A stretch of 64,000 nucleotides of DNA from an uncultured Planctomycetota bacterium (GTDB lineage: Bacteria > Planctomycetota > Planctomycetia > Gemmatales > HRBIN36): contig CALFAY010000038.1 in NCBI GenBank assembly GCA_937944855.1, positions 62,001-126,000 on the forward strand, written 5' to 3'. Shown here one piece after another: positions 7,759 to 16,304 of the stretch (positions within the stretch are counted from its first letter, which is position 1; every line of letters starts with the position of its first letter). The position numbers were made by a program, and so were the translations under genes. Below the pieces are notes generated by a model that saw only the letters and a program-made list of their open reading frames with translations, did not search any database and was not told the DNA's origin.

Positions 7759-10280
7759 ATGTCCAGATTGCGGACTTCCAGGGCGTGTTTCTCGATGAAC
7801 TCGCGCCTCGGCTCGACCTTGTCGCCCATGAGAATGCGAAACAGTTCGTCAGCCTTGAAAGCATCTTCGAGTGTGACCTTGATGAGCGTCCGCCGGGCCG
7901 GATCGAGCGTCGTCGCCCACAGTTCCTCGGCATCCATCTCGCCGAGGCCCTTGAAGCGGGTGATGTTGAGGCCGCGTTCACCGAGCTTGCGGATTTCAGG
8001 CACCAGTTCCCGCAAATGCTGTAGCGGCCGTGTGGTTTCCTCGTTCCCGACCTCGATCTGGAAGCGAGGCGGCGGCTCCAGACCGGCGACGGCCTTGGGC
8101 GGAATCAGCGTCTCCGGACCGAGGCCGAACTCAGCCAGACGTTGAAGCCCCCGAACGATGGCCGGAACCTCGTGCAGGTCCTGCACGTCGAGCTGGATCG
8201 GCTGGCCGTTGCTGGAACCGTTCCTGGCCGATCCTTCCCCGGCCGGGACTTCGCCGCTGCCCGTCTCACCGCCGACCTGCCGTTGACAAAACTCTGTCAC
8301 TTCGGCCGGACTGTAGAACCAGTGCTCCTGCCCGATGTGGAAGATGCGGTAGCGAGGCAGCTGTCCGTCGCGGGCATGGCTGAGCAGCGTCTCCAGCGTC
8401 AGCCCACGCTGTTCCAGGATGCGCAGGGCGTTTTCCAGGGCGCTGAGGATGTCCGTCAGTTGCCGCAGCCGCTCGCCCTCGACAGCCAACGGCGGCTCCC
8501 GCCCGTCGAGGCTGCCCACCTTGGCTCCCTTGAGGCCCCGGTCCATCAGTTCCCGCTCCATCGCTTCGTTGGTCTGAACGTAGCGGGTCTGCTTGCGGTG
8601 GATGACCTTGTACAACGGCGGCTGGGCGAGATAGACGTGGCCTTCCTTGACCAGGTTCTTCATCTGGCGGTACAGGAAAGTCAGCAGCAGGGTGCGGATG
8701 TGACTGCCGTCCACGTCGGCGTCGGTCATGATGATGATCTTGTCGTAGCGCCGCTTGCTGACGTCCTCATGTTCGCCGATGTCGGTGCCGATGGCCGAGA
8801 TGATGCTGCAAATCTCGGCGTTGTCCAGCATCTTCTCCAGCCGGGCCTTCTCGACGTTGAGGATCTTGCCGCGCAGCGGGAGCACCGCCTGGAAGACCCG
8901 ATCCCGCCCGCTGTCCGCTGACCCGCCGGCCGAGTCGCCCTCCACCAGGAACAGCTCGCACTCATCGGGATCGCGGCTGGTGCAATCCATCAGCTTGCCT
9001 GGCAATCCTCCGCCGCTGAGGATGTTCTTCCGCTCCTTGAGTTGCTTTTTGGCCTTGGCGGCGGCTTCACGGGCCTCGGCCGTCAGCAGCACCTTCTGAA
9101 TGATTTTCTTGGCGGCCTGCGGATTCTCCTCCAGGAAGCGGCTCAACTGCTCGTTGACGACGCTGGTGACGATGCCCTCGACCTCGGGATTGTTGAGCCG
9201 GACCTTGGTCTGGCTCTCGAATTGAGGATGAGGCACACGCACCGAGACGATGGCCGTCAGTCCCTCGCGGAAGTCTTCGCCGAGCGGCGTCGGGCCGCCC
9301 TCTTTGAACAGCCCCTCCTTGCTCCCGTACTGGTTGAGCGTTCGCGTCAGAGCGCTGCGGAAGCCGGAGACGTGCGTTCCGCCGTCCCGCGTATGCACGT
9401 TATTGACGTAGGCATACAACCGCTCTTCGTCCCCGGCGTTGTACTGGAATACGACCTCGACATGCACGTTGTCCCGGTCGTCCTCGATGACCACGGGCGG
9501 CTTGTGCAGCACTTCTTCACTGCGGTTGAGGTACTCGACGAATTCCCGGACTCCGCCTTCGTACAGGAACGTATCTTCCTTGCCGTTCCGCTGGTCGATG
9601 AGCCGGATTTTCAGGCCCTTGTTGAGGAACGCCAGTTCCCGCAGCCGGGCTTCAAGGGTGTCGTAATCCCACTCGCAACCGTGGAAGAAGTCCGGATCGG
9701 GCCGGAAGGTGATCTTGGTGCCGTTGCGGTTCGACTTGCCGATCACGCGCACCTCGCTGACCGGCAACCCCCGCTCGTACTCCTGTTGATAAACCTTGCC
9801 GTCGCGGCGGACCTCGACCTCGGTCCACTCGCTCAGAGCGTTGACTGCCTTGATGCCCATACCGTGCAGGCCGGCGGAAACCTTGTAGGTGTCCTTGCTG
9901 AACTTACCCCCGGCCCCGACTTCGCACATGACCAGTTCGAGCGTCGAACGCTTCTCGGTCGGGTGCATCTCGACGGGAATGCCCCGGCCGTCGTCTTCGA
10001 CGGTGATACTGCCGTCGAGATGGATTGTGACGACGATCTCCTTGCAAAACCCGGCCATCGCCTCGTCCACGCTGTTGTGGACCACCTCATACAGCAAGTG
10101 GTGCATCCCGGCGACATTGCTGGCCCCGATGTACATGCCGGGGTTTTGTCGGATGTGGGCAGCGTTCTTCAGCACCTGGATATGGCTGGCACTGTACTGC
10201 TCGGCAGCCTCGCGCGTGGCCTGCTGCTGGGCGGTCGGTTCCGCCTCCAGGACAGTGCTCGTGCTTGTCGGTTCGGTCAT
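7755..10280 (-). CDS. gyrB: DNA gyrase subunit B
   Basis: An 841-residue type IIA topoisomerase ATPase subunit that, with GyrA, introduces negative supercoils. The GHKL ATPase domain shows RQNPGMYIG, VHNSVDEAMAG, VEDDGRGIPVE and GLHGMGIKAVNALS. The transducer holds QTKVRLNNPEVEGIV. The TOPRIM domain shows VEGDSAGGSADSGRDR and IMTDADVDGSHIRTLLLTF, and the C-terminal KGLGEMDAEELWATTLDP is present. It is slightly long because of a low-complexity insertion (GGETGSGEVPAGEGSARNGSSNG) between TOPRIM and tail. It is the last gene of a dnaN-DUF721-gyrB cluster, 50 nt after the DUF721 gene. No gyrA is seen. Confidence 0.97.
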   Translation of the reverse strand: MTEPTSTSTVLEAEPTAQQQATREAAEQYSASHIQVLKNAAHIRQNPGMYIGASNVAGMHHLLYEVVHNSVDEAMAGFCKEIVVTIHLDGSITVEDDGRGIPVEMHPTEKRSTLELVMCEVGAGGKFSKDTYKVSAGLHGMGIKAVNALSEWTEVEVRRDGKVYQQEYERGLPVSEVRVIGKSNRNGTKITFRPDPDFFHGCEWDYDTLEARLRELAFLNKGLKIRLIDQRNGKEDTFLYEGGVREFVEYLNRSEEVLHKPPVVIEDDRDNVHVEVVFQYNAGDEERLYAYVNNVHTRDGGTHVSGFRSALTRTLNQYGSKEGLFKEGGPTPLGEDFREGLTAIVSVRVPHPQFESQTKVRLNNPEVEGIVTSVVNEQLSRFLEENPQAAKKIIQKVLLTAEAREAAAKAKKQLKERKNILSGGGLPGKLMDCTSRDPDECELFLVEGDSAGGSADSGRDRVFQAVLPLRGKILNVEKARLEKMLDNAEICSIISAIGTDIGEHEDVSKRRYDKIIIMTDADVDGSHIRTLLLTFLYRQMKNLVKEGHVYLAQPPLYKVIHRKQTRYVQTNEAMERELMDRGLKGAKVGSLDGREPPLAVEGERLRQLTDILSALENALRILEQRGLTLETLLSHARDGQLPRYRIFHIGQEHWFYSPAEVTEFCQRQVGGETGSGEVPAGEGSARNGSSNGQPIQLDVQDLHEVPAIVRGLQRLAEFGLGPETLIPPKAVAGLEPPPRFQIEVGNEETTRPLQHLRELVPEIRKLGERGLNITRFKGLGEMDAEELWATTLDPARRTLIKVTLEDAFKADELFRILMGDKVEPRREFIEKHALEVRNLDI

Positions 10281-10330
10281 GCTTGCGATCCTCCAACATC
10301 GGGCGATGACTGCGGCCAGGCGGCGGCTGG

Positions 10331-10645
10331 CTACCAGGCCGCGAGGCGGAAACGCAGATCGCGTACCCGCTCTGCCCCGAGCCGCGTCTGAAGCCGTTCG
10401 AGCAACTTGCGCCGCTCGAAACCGGCCAACTGGTGCATCAGCACCGCGTCACGCACCAGAATCTCCAAGACTCCGCGACGCAACGTTCCCAGACGGGTCT
10501 GGAGGCTGCGCTGCTCTCCCACTGCTTCCCGCCAAGCCACCTCCAGGGTGAGGCGTGTCTGCTCCGCCGCCAGTCCCCGTCCAGCCAGAAGGCGAGCGAC
10601 GATGTCCGCCAGCGGTTCCGGCCCCTGCCCGAGATAGGTGGACAT
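10331..10645 (-). CDS. DUF721/DciA-like protein
   Basis: A 104-residue basic protein with the DUF721 pattern: LADIVARLLAGRGLAAEQTRLTLEVAWREAVG, then LRRGVLEILVRDAVLMHQLAGFERRKLLERL and a short C-terminus. In other bacteria, members of this family (DciA) load or stimulate the replicative helicase. Its placement between dnaN and gyrB fits a replication role. Spacing is 37 nt from dnaN and 50 nt to gyrB, all on the minus strand, suggesting one transcript. It is shorter than proteobacterial DciA, containing only the KH-like core. Confidence 0.8.
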   Translation of the reverse strand: MSTYLGQGPEPLADIVARLLAGRGLAAEQTRLTLEVAWREAVGEQRSLQTRLGTLRRGVLEILVRDAVLMHQLAGFERRKLLERLQTRLGAERVRDLRFRLAAW

Positions 10646-10682
10646 GATTCGTCCTCACGCCGACTTCTGTTGCCACTCCTGC

Positions 10683-11807
10683 TCAGCCTCCCGACGAGCC
10701 TCGCGCCAGGGGCATGACGATGTACGAGTAGCTGTCGTCCACGCGGAACAGTGCCGGGCTGTTCTCATCCAACAGGTCAAGTGTCAATTCCGTATCCGGT
10801 GCCAACGTCCGCAGCATGTCGGTCAGGAAGCGGGGATCGAAGGCGATCTGAATGCCCTTGGCGTCATACTGGAGAGGCATTTCGACCTTGGCACGGCCTG
10901 CCTGCGACGACATGGAACTGAGCGTCACCTTGCCCTTGGCAAAGGCGAACACGACCCCCCGCGATTCCGGGTCGCTGATGGTCGCTGCCTGTCGGATGGC
11001 CGCCTGGAACGGACCAGCAGTCAGCTTCACCCGGGCCGTGTGCTTCTTCGGAAAAACATCCTTGTAGGGCGGAAACCGCCCCTCGACCAGCCGACCGTAC
11101 ACTTCCGCCCGGGCCGTTTTCAGCAGCACCTCATTGGGACCGAAAGCCACGAAGACTTGTTCTTCCGGGTCGGTCAAGCTCCGTTCGATCAAGGTCATGG
11201 CCTTGGTCGGGACCACGGGCATCTGCGACTCGGTATTGTGTTTGCCGTGCATGATGCCGACGGCATCCGCGACCGCCAATCTCCGCCCATCGGTGGCCAC
11301 GAGGCGGAACTTCTCCGGCCCCAGCTCCCACATCACGCCGTTCAGCGCGTACCTGGCTCCTTCGACGGCAGCGGCGAAAATGGTCCGGGTGATGAGTTCG
11401 CGCAAAACCCCGGCGGCAATTTGATGGTGATTCTCGCCGTTCCAACCCGGAACGTCGGGATACTGTGCCGGATCCTCGCTGGGAACCTCGAACTCACTGG
11501 CCGTGCCTTCGATCAGGCAGCGTTGTTCATCGCCGGTCAACGTCACCTCTTCATCCGGCATCTCTTTTAGAATGCTGGCCATCTGGTGACACGGGGCCAG
11601 CACTACTCCGGGCTTTTCGACTCTGACGCCCCGTACTTCATAACTGATGCCGACCGTATCCAGATCGGTGGCTTTAAGCGAAACCCGGTCATCCTCCACG
11701 ACCAGCTTGGCATTGGCCAGCACCGGCCGAACAGGTCGCGAAGGTACTACGCCTCCTACAGTCTGAAACGCCTGGAGCAATGCTTCCCGATCAAAGACGG
11801 CCTTCAT
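10683..11807 (-). CDS. dnaN: DNA polymerase III beta subunit (sliding clamp)
   Basis: A 374-residue three-domain processivity clamp. The start was placed at the ATG giving MKAVFDREALLQAFQTVGGVV, which matches the family N-terminus. The open frame continues upstream to 11984, but those 59 residues are unlike DnaN. Recognisable blocks are RPVLANAKLVVEDD, FEVPSEDPAQYPDVP, YALNGVMWELGPEKFRLVATDGRRLAVAD, GRFPPYKDVFP and the C-terminal SYSYIVMPLA. The Shine-Dalgarno is weak (GGAAG). An alternative start at 11852 (MTKRGKP...) is possible. First gene of the dnaN-DUF721-gyrB run; the 308-nt region before it is unusually AT-rich. Confidence 0.96.
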   Translation of the reverse strand: MKAVFDREALLQAFQTVGGVVPSRPVRPVLANAKLVVEDDRVSLKATDLDTVGISYEVRGVRVEKPGVVLAPCHQMASILKEMPDEEVTLTGDEQRCLIEGTASEFEVPSEDPAQYPDVPGWNGENHHQIAAGVLRELITRTIFAAAVEGARYALNGVMWELGPEKFRLVATDGRRLAVADAVGIMHGKHNTESQMPVVPTKAMTLIERSLTDPEEQVFVAFGPNEVLLKTARAEVYGRLVEGRFPPYKDVFPKKHTARVKLTAGPFQAAIRQAATISDPESRGVVFAFAKGKVTLSSMSSQAGRAKVEMPLQYDAKGIQIAFDPRFLTDMLRTLAPDTELTLDLLDENSPALFRVDDSYSYIVMPLARGSSGG

Positions 11808-11869
11808 GGGATTCTTCCGCCAGCCCGGATACTCTGGTTTTCCTCTCTTCGTCATGACAACAAGCTTGC

Positions 11870-12115
11870 CCGGCTTGCTGTTGATAAGTCTGTCAGTAAA
11901 AGCACAACTCAAATTCTTTGAATGAGTTACGACGTTGCAGGGATGTTGATGAGTTGTTATCAGCAACGTCATCAAACTGTGCAAGTCTTGGTTGCGAGTT
12001 GTGTTCAGTGGCGCGTTCGCAGGCGGGAGTCATGGGTCTTCGCCCGTGACGACCGTGCGATCCCCGAACTGATGACGGTTTGTGAACAGCTTGTGAAAAT
12101 CGGAGTCTCACGTCC
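11870..12115. other. AT-rich intergenic region upstream of dnaN (candidate promoter/origin region)
   Basis: This gap has no gene. By hand count the 60-nt line from 11881 is about 37% GC and the next about 43%, against roughly two thirds GC around it. TGTTGATAA at 11879-11887 (reverse TTATCAACA) is one mismatch from the DnaA-box consensus TTATNCACA. TTATCAGCA at 11957-11965 is a weaker match. TTGTGAA occurs at 12080-12086 and again 11 bp later at 12091-12097. This could be the dnaN promoter region or part of an origin. The evidence for an origin is thin: no dnaA gene, and no strand switch of genes here. Confidence 0.3.
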
Positions 12116-13297
12116 TTATTCTATAGGTTTTCGACTGGTTCGGCTTGGGTTGCCAGGGGTGGTTTGCGGGTTTCGTAAAGCGCTGACGGTGTCAGCGATA
12201 ACCTGGGCAGCAGAAACGACTTCCGTTTCCGTGGTGAGATGGCTGAAGCTGAATCGAAGGGCGGACTTGAGGCGATCCTCCGCTAAGTTCATGGCCCGCA
12301 GTACAGGCGAAGGCAGCAGCGATCCGCTGGAGCAGGCCGAACCCGTGGAGCAGGCCAACCCTGCCAGGTCGAGCCGGGCCAGGAGCAGATCCCCAGGGCA
12401 GCCCGGGAAAGACACGTTGACGATATGCGGGATGCTTCGGTCCAGGTCGCCGTTGACGTGAATCGGTGAAGCCGACCGCTGAAGGCGGTCCAGAAAGCAG
12501 CTGCGCAGGTTGCGGACATGGTTCCAGTGCTCTTCCCGATGTTTCTCGGCGAGTTCGAGGGCCTTGGCCATGCCGACGATGAGCGGAACCGGCTCCGTGC
12601 CCGGACGTCGGCCCAGCTGCTGGTGGCCTCCGCGGAGCAACGGCTCGATTCGAGTTCCGCGTCGGATTAACAAGGCTCCGATGCCTCGAGGACCGTGAAA
12701 CTTGTGAGCGCTGACACTTAGCGTCGTAACGCCTAAATCATGAAAGCGCACGGGCAGCTTGCCCGCGGCCTGAACGGCATCGCAATGGAAATGCCGGACC
12801 TTTTCGCCGAATCGCTGGGCCAGCTCCGCTACCGGCTGAGTCACGCCGGTTTCGTTGTTGACCAGCATCACGACCAGCAAATCCACGGAAGAGAGCTTGT
12901 CCAGGATTGTGTCAGCGACGGCGACGCTGCCGTCATGTGTGACTGGAAGGTGATGCAGCTGGAGGCCGCGCTTGTGCAAGAACCGCAGCGGTTCATCCAC
13001 GGACGGGTGTTCCAGAGGCGAAGCGACAACGATCGCATCTTTCGGCAGAGGAAGGCTGGCCAAGGCCCAGTTGTTAGCTTCCGTGGCCCCGCTGGTGAAG
13101 ACAGTCTCGTCGGGAAATGCGTCCAGGAGATGGGCGATCAGTTCTCGGGCATCCTCGACCGCTCGCCGGGCCTGACGGCCAAAGCTGTGAGCGCTGGCCG
13201 GGTTGCCGAATCTCTCGGTCCAGTAGGGCCGCATCGCCTCGGCAACTTCCGGCAGCAGCGTAGCAGTGGATGCGTAGTCGAGGTAGATGGGGGTCAT
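12116..13297 (-). CDS. cysteine desulfurase (NifS/IscS family)
   Basis: A 393-residue PLP enzyme that removes sulfur from cysteine for Fe-S cluster or thiolated tRNA synthesis. The chosen ATG gives MTPIYLDYASTATLLPEV, the normal family N-terminus; upstream in-frame starts at 13333 and 13369 add unlikely residues. SGATEANNWAL, HCDAVQAAGKLP, the PLP Lys199 in SVSAHKFHGPRG, RPGTEPVPLIVG, and the catalytic Cys322 loop STGSACSSG are visible. The loop length resembles IscS/NifS group I enzymes. No iscU or iscA gene is adjacent, so the sulfur acceptor cannot be inferred. Confidence 0.92.
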   Translation of the reverse strand: MTPIYLDYASTATLLPEVAEAMRPYWTERFGNPASAHSFGRQARRAVEDARELIAHLLDAFPDETVFTSGATEANNWALASLPLPKDAIVVASPLEHPSVDEPLRFLHKRGLQLHHLPVTHDGSVAVADTILDKLSSVDLLVVMLVNNETGVTQPVAELAQRFGEKVRHFHCDAVQAAGKLPVRFHDLGVTTLSVSAHKFHGPRGIGALLIRRGTRIEPLLRGGHQQLGRRPGTEPVPLIVGMAKALELAEKHREEHWNHVRNLRSCFLDRLQRSASPIHVNGDLDRSIPHIVNVSFPGCPGDLLLARLDLAGLACSTGSACSSGSLLPSPVLRAMNLAEDRLKSALRFSFSHLTTETEVVSAAQVIADTVSALRNPQTTPGNPSRTSRKPIE

Positions 13298-13440
13298 GCC
13301 GACGGACTCGAACCTGGTCTGTCCTGTCGGCATTGTAAGCAGCGGCAGCCGACGTGAGCGGCAAATCAAGGCGTTGGCGTGGTGTGTGAGTCGGACCCGG
13401 AGATGCTCTGCTCACGCCGGCTGCATCGGATCGTGCCAAA

Positions 13441-13557
13441 TTACTTGGAAGACTGCGGCGGCTGCGTCGTCGGCTCCTTCTTGCGAATGAACCACAGATA
13501 CAGCGTCGCTATGCCGAGAACGGCGACCAGGCTCCACAAAAACAGCGTCCAACTCAT
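13441..13557 (-). CDS. 38-residue single-pass membrane peptide
   Basis: This short gene encodes MSWTLFLWSLVAVLGIATLYLWFIRKK followed by a Pro/Gln/Ser tail. It has one transmembrane helix (about residues 3-23), a positively charged RKK stop and a short hydrophilic C-terminus, predicted N-out/C-in. A GGAGG Shine-Dalgarno lies 8 nt before the ATG, which supports real translation. It sits in a 393-nt gap between the tartrate/isopropylmalate dehydrogenase homologue and the cysteine desulfurase, same strand. Function unknown. Confidence 0.55.
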   Translation of the reverse strand: MSWTLFLWSLVAVLGIATLYLWFIRKKEPTTQPPQSSK

Positions 13558-13690
13558 GTCCGTCCCCTCCCAGATGATCCCTGGCTTGCGGATCGGCTGA
13601 GATGCCGCAGCCGATCTGTCAGCACAAATCTAGTTCACGATTTGCGGCCAAGTCGGAAGAAAACGAAAAACCTGTGGAAATCGCTTGAGG

Positions 13691-14752
13691 TCACACAGGA
13701 AGTGCCGCGAGAACGGCGTCAGCCATGTCGGCGGTGGTCGCCCGCCCGCCCAGATCCGGAGTACGAACCTGTCCGGCCCGGAGGACGTCGGCGACGGCCT
13801 GGCGAATGGCCACGGCGGCACGCGAGCAGCCGAGGTGGTCGAGCATCATGCCGGCGGACAGGATCGCAGCCAGGGGATTGGCGATGCCTTTGCCGGCGAT
13901 GTCGGGGGCGGAACCGTGGACCGGCTCGAAGACGCTGGGAAAACGCCGCTCCGGATTGATGTTTCCGCTTGGGGCCAAGCCGACGCTGCCGGTGACGATG
14001 GCGCTAAGGTCGGTAAGGATGTCGCCGAACAGGTTGCTGGCCACGACAACATCGAAAGATTCGGGACGACGGACGAAGTCCATAGCAGCGGCGTCAACCA
14101 GAAGCGAATGGGCTTCGACGTCGGGATAATCACGGGCCACGGCCTTGAAGGTTTCGTCCCACAGCACCATGCCGAAGCCGAGGGCGTTCGACTTGGTGAT
14201 GCTGGTCACTTTCTTGCGCCGCTTCCTGGCCCCCTCGAAGGCGGCCCGCATGATCCGTTCGCAGCCGCGGCGGGTGAACAGGGCCACTTGCAGGGCGATC
14301 TCGTTGGGCGTGCCCTCGTAGTGCCGGCCGCCCAGCGGAGCGTATTCGCCTTCAGTGTTCTCGCGGTACACCAGCATGTCAATAGAACCGGGCTTTTTGT
14401 CCCGCAGCGGCGACTGCACGCCCTCGAACAGATAGGCCGGTCGCAGGTTGACATACAGATCGAACTTGCGTCGCAGCGGCAGAAGCAGCCCGTGCAGGGT
14501 GACGTGATCGGGCACGCCGGGCCAGCCAATCGCCCCGAGCAGAATCGCATCGTAGGTGCGCAACCGCTCGAAGCCGTCCTCGGGCATGACGCTTCCTTCC
14601 CTGAGGTAGCGGGCCGAGTTCCAGGGCAGGCGGTCCCAGGTGAACGCGGTCTGGTCGAGTCGGGCAGCAGCGTCGGCGACCCGGATCGCCTGCTCGGTGA
14701 CTTCCGGGCCGATGCCATCACCGCCCAGGACCGCGATGCGATAGGTTGGCAT
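13691..14752 (-). CDS. isocitrate/isopropylmalate dehydrogenase family, tartrate/D-malate dehydrogenase-like
   Basis: A 353-residue NAD-dependent beta-decarboxylating dehydrogenase. MPTYRIAVLGGDGIGPEV starts the fold. VYRENTEGEYAPLGG, TSITKSNALGFGMVLWDETF, DAAAMDFVRRPESFDVVVASNLFGDILTDLSAIVTGSVGLAPSGNI and FEPVHGSAPDIAGKG are the family signatures. The segment LGAIGWPGVPDHVTLHGLLLPLRRKFDLYVNLRPAYLFEGVQSPL resembles tartrate dehydrogenase/D-malate dehydrogenase more than LeuB. A LeuB role remains possible because leuA is in the same window, but the two are 11 kb apart. The ATG at 14752 has GGAG 6 nt upstream; a TTG at 14764 is less likely. Confidence 0.85.
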   Translation of the reverse strand: MPTYRIAVLGGDGIGPEVTEQAIRVADAAARLDQTAFTWDRLPWNSARYLREGSVMPEDGFERLRTYDAILLGAIGWPGVPDHVTLHGLLLPLRRKFDLYVNLRPAYLFEGVQSPLRDKKPGSIDMLVYRENTEGEYAPLGGRHYEGTPNEIALQVALFTRRGCERIMRAAFEGARKRRKKVTSITKSNALGFGMVLWDETFKAVARDYPDVEAHSLLVDAAAMDFVRRPESFDVVVASNLFGDILTDLSAIVTGSVGLAPSGNINPERRFPSVFEPVHGSAPDIAGKGIANPLAAILSAGMMLDHLGCSRAAVAIRQAVADVLRAGQVRTPDLGGRATTADMADAVLAALPV

Positions 14753-14950
14753 TGTCCGCTCCAAACAGTTCGTCTATAGGCTGGGTCGGATGTTGGGAAG
14801 GTTCAATCTAATTGGCTTGGCAAAATGGTCAAGCGGCGGCTGCCGGACAAGACGAACCAGCTTACGGGGCGAGGAAACTCGTGGACAGCGCCAGCGAGGA
14901 GAGGAAGCTCTCCGGCTCTTCGCTGGCCAGCGCTGACGGTTCGCCGATTC

Positions 14951-15550
14951 ATGGCCGTTGCAGCCATGCTGTGGCTCACAGGCTGCGGCTCGCTGCGAGA
15001 CTACGTTCCCGAATGGGGCAAAACTCGCGAGGACGATCCGCTGCGCGGCCGGCCCCGCAGTCAGACGGCGGCTAGCCGCACCGAGCCGGTCCAGGATCGC
15101 ATTCCAGCTCCGGCCTGGACCGACGCCTCCCGACCTCGGCAGCCGGACACGTCGGCCACCGCCGCGGGTCCACGGGACATGCCCGCTGTGCCGCCGGTGC
15201 TGCCGCCTAGTCCGGCGCGTCTGGCCTCGGTCCCGCCGTTGAAAGGCAGTGATCCGCTGGCCATCGAATCCCCAGCCCGGCTGGGCAAATCGCCTCCGAT
15301 CCAGCAGACCGGGGCCACCTTCGATCCGAAGACCGCTCGGGAGCAAGCCCTGGAACAGCTACGAGCGCGGGGAGCGAACTGGCTTCAGTCAGAGCCCGTC
15401 GGCGGACAATGGCGGCTCCGTTGCACGGTGCCAGACCCGAACCGCTCCGACGTCAGCCGGTTTTACGAAGCCTACGGAACCGACGAATTGGCCGCCATCT
15501 GGGCCGTCATTCAACAGATCGACGAACAACGCCAACGATCCACCCGATGA
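14951..15550 (+). CDS. proline-rich lipoprotein of unknown function
   Basis: The protein begins with a hydrophobic run and lipobox, MAVAAMLWLTGCGS, so it is probably lipidated at Cys12. A disordered Pro/Ala/Arg-rich linker follows (about residues 30-115). The compact C-terminal domain begins near FDPKTAREQALEQLRARGANWLQSEPVGGQWRLRCTVPDP and ends in YGTDELAAIWAVIQQIDEQ. The open frame extends upstream to an ATG at 14825, which would put 42 extra residues before the signal; the shorter start is preferred because of the lipobox. It is convergent with the PilZ gene. No family recognised. Confidence 0.65.
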   Translation: MAVAAMLWLTGCGSLRDYVPEWGKTREDDPLRGRPRSQTAASRTEPVQDRIPAPAWTDASRPRQPDTSATAAGPRDMPAVPPVLPPSPARLASVPPLKGSDPLAIESPARLGKSPPIQQTGATFDPKTAREQALEQLRARGANWLQSEPVGGQWRLRCTVPDPNRSDVSRFYEAYGTDELAAIWAVIQQIDEQRQRSTR

Positions 15551-15593
15551 TCGGTCCGGCATCCGGGCGTGGCGTCAGGCCTGAGCCGAAGGC

Positions 15594-16160
15594 TCACGAG
15601 GAAACCAGTTCCACGAGGTTGCCGCCGTTTTCATACAGGTCATCGCCGACCATGCAGGTCCACAGGATGCGGACGGCGAAGACCGTCTCTTTTCCTTCGG
15701 TGGAAGGAATGCGGACGCGGAGTCGCTGGCCCAGAAGTCCCCGGTTGCCCAGGAGCCGCAGTCCCGAGGCGGAAATGTCCTTGGTCAGCATCCGGTACAC
15801 TTGGCCGTCCTCGCTTTCGACCTGCACCGGCTGGATGAAGGTGAGTCGGTCGGCTTCCCGGCGCTCCTGAAGCTCGGCGGCCTTGCGGTAGCGTACGATT
15901 AGTTCATGCACGGCTTGTCGAACGGCCTGGGTCCGCTGCTGGGCGGTGAGGCGTTGCGGGCTGGTGGGTGAGGCGTAATAGTAGCGGCCTTTGCGATGGA
16001 CCAGGTGCGATCCGGCCAGGGCCACGACCTGCTTCCACAATTTCGGGTCAGCTCCGGCGTGGGCGACTTCGCTGCGGATCTGCTGCGGAAGCAGGAAGCC
16101 CTGCTCGGCTGCACGCCGCAGCACTGCTTCGGCCGCTTGCTGGAGATTAGACTGGTTCAC
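15594..16160 (-). CDS. PilZ-domain protein
   Basis: The C-terminal half is PilZ-like: an R-x-x-x-R-like start (RREADRLTFIQPVQVE), then LTKDISASGLRLLGNRGLLGQRLRVRIP, and a final beta strand pair ILWTCMVGDDLYENGGNLVELV. PilZ domains usually bind cyclic di-GMP. The D-I-S-x-x-G motif is intact and the arginine pair is approximate. The N-terminal half (NLQQAAEAVLRRAAEQGFLLPQQ) is alpha-helical and unassigned. The GTG at 16160 was chosen. The frame runs up to a TTG at 16295, but that stretch contains a TATACT -10-like sequence (16277-16282), so it is more likely upstream leader. Confidence 0.65.
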   Translation of the reverse strand: MNQSNLQQAAEAVLRRAAEQGFLLPQQIRSEVAHAGADPKLWKQVVALAGSHLVHRKGRYYYASPTSPQRLTAQQRTQAVRQAVHELIVRYRKAAELQERREADRLTFIQPVQVESEDGQVYRMLTKDISASGLRLLGNRGLLGQRLRVRIPSTEGKETVFAVRILWTCMVGDDLYENGGNLVELVSS

Positions 16161-16304
16161 CGCGTCGTGGCGCTCCGAAGAAAGGACTGCATTCCAGTTT
16201 CGTACAGCGTGGGATCGAAGCAAGAGGCCAATCCGTTGAGTACCGTCCCTGGGCGGGGCGGACCTCTCCCAGAACAAGTATAGCACACACGTCAAATCAA
16301 TGCG

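Noticed and set aside
9042..10391. 449-residue plus-strand open frame
   Set aside because: Antisense shadow of gyrB in GC-rich DNA; low-complexity composition, no family pattern.
13691..14752. Calling this gene leuB
   Set aside because: The LGAIGWPGVPDHVTLHG segment and lack of linkage to leuA/leuCD fit tartrate/D-malate dehydrogenase better; left as family level.
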